A stretch of DNA of 64,000 bases from Cellulomonas sp. Leaf334. GTDB taxonomy: Bacteria > Actinomycetota > Actinomycetes > Actinomycetales > Cellulomonadaceae. Location of the stretch: positions 124,001 to 188,000 of the forward strand of contig NZ_LMOO01000001.1 in the NCBI RefSeq assembly GCF_001424195.1. The letters are read 5' to 3'. Under the pieces are notes generated by a model. It ran no database searches, was not told the DNA's origin, and was given only the letters and a program-made list of their open reading frames with translations. Positions 59,701 to 64,000 of this stretch are shown here, in pieces (within the stretch, counting starts at the first letter, position 1; each line of letters starts with the position of its first letter). The position numbers were made by a program, and so were the translations under genes.

Positions 59701-59872
59701 AGCTGCTGAAGCCGCCTCGAAGATAGATCGAGCGGTCGCCGAACGGGTTGTCGACGCAGGCGCCGTCGACCGCGGACGCCGGAGCTGGTCCGGCGACGAC
59801 GCCGTTCACCACGCCGGCGAGCGCGAGCGTGACGACGAGAGCCGCCGACCTCACGCGTAGGGACCTTCGCAT
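56771..59872 (-). CDS. Secreted GH13 enzyme (neopullulanase/alpha-amylase type) with C-terminal FIMAH domain
   Basis: A 1033-residue secreted enzyme. A signal peptide lies at the N-terminus (AALVVTLALAGVVNGVVAG). Two repeated beta domains with conserved Cys pairs follow (about residues 35-250), then an amylase N-domain and the GH13 barrel. Catalytic residues are in WRMDVAPW (Asp), AETWFDSS (Glu) and LSTHDSARAL (Asp). LYLNPIFEAGSNHKYDTADY is typical of cyclomaltodextrinase/neopullulanase-like enzymes. The last 100 residues resemble a FIMAH domain (AGEITGPVLRRLSDDLDKAA), seen in actinobacterial exported proteins. It breaks down starch-like glucans. ATG 59872 has AGGAGG upstream; it is probably repressed by the divergent LacI protein. 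Confidence 0.93.
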   Translation of the reverse strand: MRRSLRVRSAALVVTLALAGVVNGVVAGPAPASAVDGACVDNPFGDRSIYLRGGFSSWNALPEYELVYDCNRFEVLLDLSGTSSFKVADATWSSDADFGGGAEGGELTAGEPLPLALQGSNLTFAFDGTQRVVLDVSASAQTPTLTITQCPPPPLGDALLAVSGSLNDGRPAASDYFLYSCDAYYLNVDVTGTQTFTIADPLGTAATTLGAPDSENDVVTADEPFELASGEDVEVVQPLSFDFTGEHTMRLALEGDDATPTLTIGALSFVNPGIPLPVTDPVLRGVRFDSRDTAFKAPFGAQQTGTPIELAIEAPAGLDSATLVVETRVLEGNQEVLEYRDPVRVPMTRHPAADVERWTASHTFETASVSGYYLELVNGERTYVYENNSDTIYWTLERGSGGVGHVDFLPEDRTDVRRYRHTTFSPDFVVPDWAADAVYYYVFPERFRNGDDANDPDPAQDTYLDEPVEVHEDWTDTPWVPGETDGSTTDDAFYNNDFFGGDLAGIIEKLDYLDTLGVNTLYLNPIFEAGSNHKYDTADYLHVDDAFGTDEDVSRLTQEAEARGMRVVLDTSLNHTGSDSAYFDRYANFDELGAFEDATITPGSPYADWYRFFPEETEPDRQYAGWAGVSTLPELTESDSFKDFAFRSPDSVMTTWQERGVDGWRMDVAPWVTDEFWREWRTSVKAEDPEALTIAETWFDSSKYFLGDTFDTTMNYIFRNAVLDYADGRDAGAAYLNIEHMREQYPPQAFGALMNLLSTHDSARALHQFGYTGESSTAEEEAEAKQRLRLAVLFQMTFPGAPTVFYGDEVGLTGGEDPFNRATYPWADEGGDPDAALLDDVTRLIALRNDHAVLRRGSLGAPLHTDEHLVVLLREHEGVQAVTAYNNDTEAHEVTVEVPAGDAGQTFTDAFTGAVVAPVDGTITLTVPALYGTVLLSGEQPAPSIETLRADLAAAQDAGEITGPVLRRLSDDLDKAARHHDRGRLRQAVDQLERFVQHLESPGRHSTVSPEARLRLSAHAEALIAAWSSDTSS

Positions 59873-60185
59873 CGAGTGCCTCCTGAGTGGTGTGAACCGA
59901 ACGGCGTCGCCGACCGGAGGGTCGCTCAGGAGCACCCGGGCGCGGCGCTGCGCCGGCGCGCGGCCGTGGGGGCTGCGCGCGATCCTTCCCCTTGTTCCAC
60001 TGGGGCCGCTTTGGCGTGACGACGGATCCGTGGGGCGGAGCCGAGGCTACGTAAGCGCTTACGTTCAGACTCGCCGCGTCGAGCGGGTGATGTCAACACT
60101 TTCGGCAGCCCGTCTCGGCACGGCGTCGCGTCGGTGGCCGCCCGGCGCGCAGGGCACGGTCGTTGCTGGGGTATATCGTCGCGCT
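59873..60185. promoter_or_regulatory. Divergent promoter region of GH13 and LacI genes with a palindromic operator
   Basis: The 16-base perfect palindrome ACGTAAGCGCTTACGT (60049-60064) has the AAGCGCTT centre typical of LacI-family sites. On the minus strand a consensus TTGACA (60096-60091) and GAGTCT (60072-60067) are 18 bases apart and end just before the palindrome, so a bound repressor would block transcription start of the GH13 gene. The other 176 bases up to the GH13 ATG are GC-rich and without other clear signals, apart from its AGGAGG. Confidence 0.75.
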
Positions 60186-61205
60186 GTGCCGCCCAAGGGC
60201 TCCCTCAACATGGCGGACCTCGCCGAGCGCGCAGGCGTCTCGATCGCCACCGTCTCCCGCGCCCTCAGCGGTGCCACAGGGGTGTCCGACGCGACGCGGG
60301 AGCGGATCAGGACCCTGGCGCAGGACCTGTCGTACACGGTCTCGCCCGACGCGGCGCGCCTCGCGCGCGGCTCGAACGGACGGATCGCCGTCGTCACACC
60401 GGACGTCGCGCACTGGTTCTACGCGTCCATGCTCGACGGCATCGTCACGGCCCTGCACGACTCGGACCTCGACGTGCTGCTCTACGAGGTCCAGGAGGAG
60501 CGCGAGCGGCGGCGCTTCTTCGACGACCTCCCCGCACGCCGGCAGGTGGACGCGCTCGTGCTCATCGCGCTGCCGATCAGCGACGACGAGCGTCGCCGGC
60601 TGGACCTCATGGGCGTGCCCGTCGTCATGGCGGGCGGGGTCCTGGGGGAGCACCCGCACGTCCGCATCGACGACGAGGCGGCCGGACGTCAGGCCGCCGC
60701 GCACCTCGTCCACGCCGGGCACGAGCGGATCGCGATGATCAACGCGAAGGGCCACTGGACGCTCGAGTACGCGGCGCCCGGCGCGCGCGTCCGCGGATTC
60801 CGCAGCGCGCTGGAGGAGGCGGGTCTCTCCGTCGATCCCGCACTCATGCTTCTCGAGCCGTGGGGGAGCACGGGTGGCGCGGAGGGCATGAGTCGCCTCC
60901 TCGACCTTCCGCAGCCGCCGACCGCGGTCGTCGCGTTCTCCGACGAGATGGCCTTCGGCGCGCTGCGCACGCTCCGGCGCGCCGCAGTCCCGGTTCCGGA
61001 CGCCGTGTCCGTCGTCGGCATCGACGACCACGCGGTCTCGGAGATGCTCGACCTCACGACCGTTCACCAGCCCGTCGTCGACCAGGGGAGGGCGGCCGGG
61101 AACCTCGTCCGGCAGGTCGTCCACGAGGACAGCGTCCCGTCGCCCCACCTCACGCTGCCCACGCAGCTGATCGTCCGCGGGACCACGGCACCCCCACGGC
61201 TCTGA
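60186..61205 (+). CDS. LacI-family transcriptional repressor
   Basis: A 339-residue LacI regulator. The HTH shows NMADLAERAGVSIATVSRAL, with the hinge-side SYTVSPDAARLARG. The periplasmic-binding-protein-like sugar domain follows, with IAVVTPDVAHWFYASMLDGI, AVVAFSDEMAFGALRTLRRA and VSVVGIDDHAVSEMLDLTTV. The GTG at 60186 gives the usual short lead before the HTH; ATG 60210 is the alternative. It is divergent from the secreted GH13 gene and near a perfect palindrome, so it probably represses amylase synthesis until a maltooligosaccharide-type inducer binds. Confidence 0.93.
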   Translation: MPPKGSLNMADLAERAGVSIATVSRALSGATGVSDATRERIRTLAQDLSYTVSPDAARLARGSNGRIAVVTPDVAHWFYASMLDGIVTALHDSDLDVLLYEVQEERERRRFFDDLPARRQVDALVLIALPISDDERRRLDLMGVPVVMAGGVLGEHPHVRIDDEAAGRQAAAHLVHAGHERIAMINAKGHWTLEYAAPGARVRGFRSALEEAGLSVDPALMLLEPWGSTGGAEGMSRLLDLPQPPTAVVAFSDEMAFGALRTLRRAAVPVPDAVSVVGIDDHAVSEMLDLTTVHQPVVDQGRAAGNLVRQVVHEDSVPSPHLTLPTQLIVRGTTAPPRL

Positions 61206-61301
61206 GCGGCCGCGGCAGGGGCCTCTCAGTCGCGCCGTGACCGAACGGCCGACCTCTGATGGCACGCACGTGCAGGTGATCACGTTCTAGCAGGTCACAG
61301 G

Positions 61302-61375
61302 TGCCCCGAGTGGGATTCGAACCCACACTGGATCGGGTTTGAGCCGAACGCCTCTGCCGGTTGGGCTATCGGGGC
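61302..61375 (-). tRNA. tRNA-Leu(CAA), unusual short variable arm
   Basis: Reading the minus strand gives a 73-nucleotide cloverleaf plus discriminator A followed by CC. The acceptor stem GCCCCGA/TCGGGGC pairs fully. The D arm has GCC/GGC pairs and a GG loop. The anticodon loop CTCAAAC gives CAA (bases 61341-61339). The T arm is GTGGG-TTCGAAT-CCCAC. The variable region is only five bases (CCAGT), whereas tRNA-Leu usually has a long arm. The outermost anticodon-stem pair is a T-T mismatch. It is probably functional, with Leu identity from the anticodon. Confidence 0.82.
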
Positions 61376-61403
61376 CGTGCAGCAGGATAGCCCGACCGGC
61401 CGG

Positions 61404-62369
61404 TCACCTCGGTGCGCGGACGCGGCTCACGGTGAACGGTCCGGGCGCCTCGCCGGCGGCGCGTTCCCCGAACTGGCTGTTCACGACGAGCAGCGAGCGC
61501 CCGACGAGGGCGGCGGTGGTCGGGTCGTCGAAGCCGGGGTCGGTGGTGCGGGAGAGGACGGTGCCGGCGGTGAGGTGCCGGTCGAGCGCGATGGTCACGA
61601 TGTACCCGACGTCGCCTTGGCGTTCGACGGCATACAGGGTGCGCCCGGCCAGGACGAGCCCGTCGCCGGCGACGGTGACGCCGTCGACGGGTATGACGCT
61701 CCGGTCGCGCAGCCCCACGCGGTACAGCGTCGCCGTGTTCGACTGCGCGACGACGGCGTACCGGCCGTCCTGCGAGATCACGATGCCGTTGACGTTGAAC
61801 CCGGGGGCGTAGGTCAGGGCGGTCCCCGTGAAGTCGAGGAAGGTCGGCAGGGTCTCGACGGACGGCGTACGGCGGTCGGCACGGTCGATCCGGTAGAGCG
61901 TCGGGCGGAGGGAGTCGGTCACGTAGACGTCGCCCCGCGGGCTGATGGCGATGTCGTTGAGGAAGGTCGGCGCACCGGTCTGCTCGACCTGCCAGGTGCC
62001 GGTGAGCTCGCGGGTGCGCACGTCGTAGGCGAAGACGCGGCCGGTGGCCCCACCGGCGACGAACAGGGTGCGTCCGTCGACCTTCATCCCGACGGCGGAC
62101 GTGCGGCCGTCGGCGCCTCCGGGCAGGAAGGGGGTCGCGGTGGGGGAGCGGAGGTCGCCGCGGTAGACGGTCCCGTCGGTGGTGCTGCCGACGTAGAACG
62201 TGTCTCCGCGAGCGGTGATGCCTTCGGGGAAGATCGCCGCGGCGGCGGTGGTGCCTGTCGGGTCGAGCAGGTACTGCGTAGGTGTGTCGTGCGCGCTCGC
62301 TGCGGGGACGGAGATGGCGAGCAGGAGCAGGGCGGCGAGGGCCGCTCGGGCGGATCGGTGGCTGCGCAT
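61404..62369 (-). CDS. Secreted SMP-30/gluconolactonase-like beta-propeller protein
   Basis: A 321-residue exported protein. A signal peptide (LAALLLLAISVPAASA) ends near residue 26. The rest is a series of four-strand blades: IFPEGITARGDTFYVGSTTD, LNDIAISPRGDVYVTDSLRP and VNGIVISQDGRYAVVAQSNT, the SMP-30/strictosidine synthase-like pattern. FLNDI and FNVNGI carry the Asn residues that usually bind calcium in the centre. The enzymatic role is unknown. ATG 62369 has GAGGAGG upstream. It is divergent from the response regulator gene. Confidence 0.85.
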   Translation of the reverse strand: MRSHRSARAALAALLLLAISVPAASAHDTPTQYLLDPTGTTAAAAIFPEGITARGDTFYVGSTTDGTVYRGDLRSPTATPFLPGGADGRTSAVGMKVDGRTLFVAGGATGRVFAYDVRTRELTGTWQVEQTGAPTFLNDIAISPRGDVYVTDSLRPTLYRIDRADRRTPSVETLPTFLDFTGTALTYAPGFNVNGIVISQDGRYAVVAQSNTATLYRVGLRDRSVIPVDGVTVAGDGLVLAGRTLYAVERQGDVGYIVTIALDRHLTAGTVLSRTTDPGFDDPTTAALVGRSLLVVNSQFGERAAGEAPGPFTVSRVRAPR

Positions 62370-62487
62370 CGCTGGGCCTCCTCGGACGTGTCCGGTTCCC
62401 TCGAGGCTACGTCCAGAAACGCCCGCGTGGGCTGCCTCACAGGGCAACCACCGCGAAGCGAGCGACCCCGCCCACTACTCTGTGCAC

Positions 62488-63174
62488 GTGAGCACCGACG
62501 CGACCCCCGAACCCACCGAGGCGGCACCTGACGCCCTCGACCTGAGCACTCCGGCTCCGACGGGCGAGCCGACGACCCCCGCCCCGGCGCGAGCGCCACG
62601 GCGTGCTGTCGTCGCCGAGGACGAGGCGCTGATCCGCATGGACGTCGTCGAGACGCTGCGTGATGCGGGTTTCGACGTGGTCGGCGAGGCCGGCGACGGC
62701 GAGCAGGCCGTGCAGCTGGTCACGGAGCTGAAGCCGGACGTCGTGGTGATGGACGTGAAGATGCCCGTCCTCGATGGCATCTCGGCGGCCGAGCGCATCG
62801 GCAAGCTGCACCTGGCGCCGGTGGTCCTGCTGACGGCGTTCTCCCAGAAGGAGCTCGTCGAGCGTGCGCGCGACGCCGGAGCGATGGCGTACGTGATCAA
62901 GCCGTTCAGCCCGGCGGACCTGCTGCCCGCCGTGGAGATCGCGATCTCGCGGTACGCGCAGATCAGCGCGCTGGAGTCCGAGGTCGCGGACCTGGCGGAG
63001 CGTTTCGAGACGCGCAAGCGCGTGGACCGGGCCAAGGGCCTGCTCATGACCAAGATGGGCCTGACCGAGCCGGAGTCGTTCCGCTGGATCCAGAAGACGT
63101 CGATGGACCGCCGTCTGACCATGCGTGAGGTGGCCGACGCGGTCATCGAGCAGGTCGGAGGCGCGTCGTCCTGA
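62488..63174 (+). CDS. pdtaR: ANTAR-domain response regulator (PdtaR-like)
   Basis: A 228-residue RNA-binding response regulator. An unusual Pro/Thr/Ala-rich lead of about 38 residues precedes the receiver domain with acidic pocket Glu44/Asp45 (VVAEDEALIRMD), phosphoacceptor Asp89 (VVMDVKMPVLDG) and Lys in YVIKPFSP. The ANTAR domain follows, RVDRAKGLLMTKMGLTEPES and FRWIQKTSMDRRLTMREVAD. Related PdtaR acts as a transcription antiterminator for ANTAR-hairpin RNAs together with the PdtaS kinase, which is not in the window. GTG 62488 is the only fitting start. Confidence 0.95.
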   Translation: MSTDATPEPTEAAPDALDLSTPAPTGEPTTPAPARAPRRAVVAEDEALIRMDVVETLRDAGFDVVGEAGDGEQAVQLVTELKPDVVVMDVKMPVLDGISAAERIGKLHLAPVVLLTAFSQKELVERARDAGAMAYVIKPFSPADLLPAVEIAISRYAQISALESEVADLAERFETRKRVDRAKGLLMTKMGLTEPESFRWIQKTSMDRRLTMREVADAVIEQVGGASS

Positions 63175-63185
63175 CGCGCACCTGA

Positions 63186-63222
63186 CGAGGCCGGCCAGCT
63201 GTACAGCGGGCCGGCCTTCGTC
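63186..63222 (+). terminator. Terminator after the ANTAR regulator gene
   Basis: The inverted repeat AGGCCGGCC/GGCCGGCCT (63188-63196 and 63209-63217) with a 12-base loop lies 13 bases after the stop and is followed by TCGTCGTG. It is a strong GC-rich hairpin without a T-run. Confidence 0.82.
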
Positions 63223-63413
63223 GTGTCCGGACCCTCGTTTTGTCGGTCAAGCGTCCAGTTCGGGGGTTACTGGTTGGTCACAACTCGGCAACAACACGCC
63301 CTGAGACATGTCGATTCACATCGCGGACACAAACAATGAGTACTTTCGCGCCACACCTGCAGGATCCCTACCGGGCTCCGCGGATCGAAGTACTTCACAG
63401 AGGGGTACCACGC
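63223..63413 (+). promoter_or_regulatory. Leader and promoter region of the binding-protein gene
   Basis: No gene is seen in these 191 bases. The stretch is AT-richer than its surroundings (ACACAAACAATGAGTACTTT around 63328-63347), which suits a promoter, but no unambiguous -35/-10 was found. AGAGGGG, about eight bases before ATG 63414, is the ribosome site. Confidence 0.45.
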
Positions 63414-64000
63414 ATGATTCGTTCGACACACGCAGTTCGGGCCGCGGCCCTGGCCGGCGCAGCAGCGCTGGTTCTCGCCGCCTGCAGCTCCGGCGACAGC
63501 GGCGACGACGCGACAGACGGCGCCAGCGCCGACTCGGGCAGCCCGCTGATCATCGGCACGCTCCTCCCGCAGACCGGTTCGCTCGCCCAGCTCGGCCCGC
63601 CCGAGATCGCGGGCGTGGACCTTGCGGTCCAGGACATCAACGCCGCGGGCGGTGTCCTCGGCCAGGATGTCCAGGTCGAGCACACGGACTCCTCGGACGC
63701 CGAGCACGCTGAGGTCGCCACCCAGTCGGTGCAGGACCTCATCAGCCAGGACGTCTCGGTCATCATCGGTGCGGCGTCGTCCTCGGTGACCCGCAACGTG
63801 ATCGACGACATCACGGGCGCGAACATCGTCCAGATCTCGCCGGCCAACACCGCGACGGACCTCTCGGGCTACAGCGACTTCTACTTCCGGACCGCTCCGC
63901 CGGACACGGTCCAGGGTGCGGCGCTCGCCAACCTCATCCTCGGTGACGGCGCGGTGAACCCGGGCGTCATCGTCTTCAACGACGACTACGGCACATCGCT
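63414..64000 (+). CDS. Branched-chain amino acid ABC transporter binding lipoprotein (3' truncated by window)
   Basis: The first 195 residues of a LivK-type substrate-binding protein. A lipoprotein signal peptide has its lipobox at VLAAC, with Cys25 becoming the lipidated N-terminus, followed by a Ser/Gly/Asp-rich spacer. The periplasmic-binding fold begins LIIGTLLPQTGSLAQLGPPE and continues with GVDLAVQDINAAGGVLGQDV and VIIGAASSSVTRNVIDDITG. Substrates of this group include branched-chain amino acids, urea and amides. ABC permease and ATPase genes would be expected downstream, outside the window. Confidence 0.95.
   Translation, partial: MIRSTHAVRAAALAGAAALVLAACSSGDSGDDATDGASADSGSPLIIGTLLPQTGSLAQLGPPEIAGVDLAVQDINAAGGVLGQDVQVEHTDSSDAEHAEVATQSVQDLISQDVSVIIGAASSSVTRNVIDDITGANIVQISPANTATDLSGYSDFYFRTAPPDTVQGAALANLILGDGAVNPGVIVFNDDYGTS

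Noticed and set aside
1..64000. CRISPR arrays, insertion sequences, rRNA operons
   Set aside because: No regularly spaced direct repeats of array size, no transposase reading frame or terminal inverted repeats, and no rRNA sequence were seen on reading through.

Overview
This window looks like a chromosome segment of a high-GC Gram-positive actinobacterium, most likely Cellulomonas or a close relative. This is inferred from the very high GC with strong GC3 bias, frequent GTG starts, GTGA/ATGA stop-start overlaps, LacI-, SARP-, PadR- and ANTAR-type regulators, and secreted polysaccharidases carrying ricin-type (CBM13) lectin and FIMAH modules. There is no rRNA, CRISPR array, transposase or phage integrase.

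Layout. 1-8.1 kb: the end of a LuxR-type regulator, an arylsulfatase, and small housekeeping and stress genes (DUF1918, PaiB-like, dodecin, an MprF-like flippase carrying a pseudokinase, an FMN reductase, a DUF1579-like protein). 8.2-31.2 kb: a complete-looking extracellular contractile injection system (eCIS) in two convergent operons. The plus-strand operon holds sheath, tube, Zn-ribbon assembly protein, a GRIEV-motif protein, DUF4255, AAA ATPase and a DUF4157 protein. The minus-strand operon holds Pvc7-like protein, LysM, hub, spike, PAAR, gp25, two baseplate proteins, tail protein I, DUF6519 and a second DUF4157 protein. A SARP/BTAD regulator lies next to the outer end. Both operon promoters carry three direct heptamers of the form NNGTGAC or NNTTGAC at exactly 11-bp spacing, the classic SARP-binding layout, so the regulator probably switches on both halves together.

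32-43 kb: a homoprotocatechuate (4-hydroxyphenylacetate) meta-cleavage operon (HpaI, HpaH, HpaD, HpaE, a GntR regulator, a HpaG-RraA fusion, a ThDP-dependent decarboxylase). A MobA-like flavin hydroxylase is transcribed divergently, and phenylalanine 4-hydroxylase follows it convergently. Together these suggest a route from phenylalanine or tyrosine, or from phenolic acids, to pyruvate and succinic semialdehyde.

44.1-47.6 kb: a compact six-gene operon with no described function: a small protein, two DUF2589 paralogues, an unknown helical protein, a winged-helix protein, and a caspase/CHAT-like cysteine protease with a visible His-Cys pair. It looks like a protease-effector cassette. At its upstream edge there is a decayed fragment of a ricin-lectin gene, which points to past recombination.

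48-61 kb: secreted carbohydrate-active enzymes (GH27-CBM13, GH43-CBM6-CBM13, GH16-CBM13, and a large GH13 with FIMAH) with palindromic LacI-type operators and a divergent LacI repressor, interspersed with a methyltransferase, two membrane proteins and a PadR regulator. 61-64 kb: an unusual tRNA-Leu, an SMP-30-like secreted protein, a PdtaR-like ANTAR response regulator, and the start of a branched-chain amino acid binding lipoprotein that runs off the window. No searches were run; family names come from reading the sequences.
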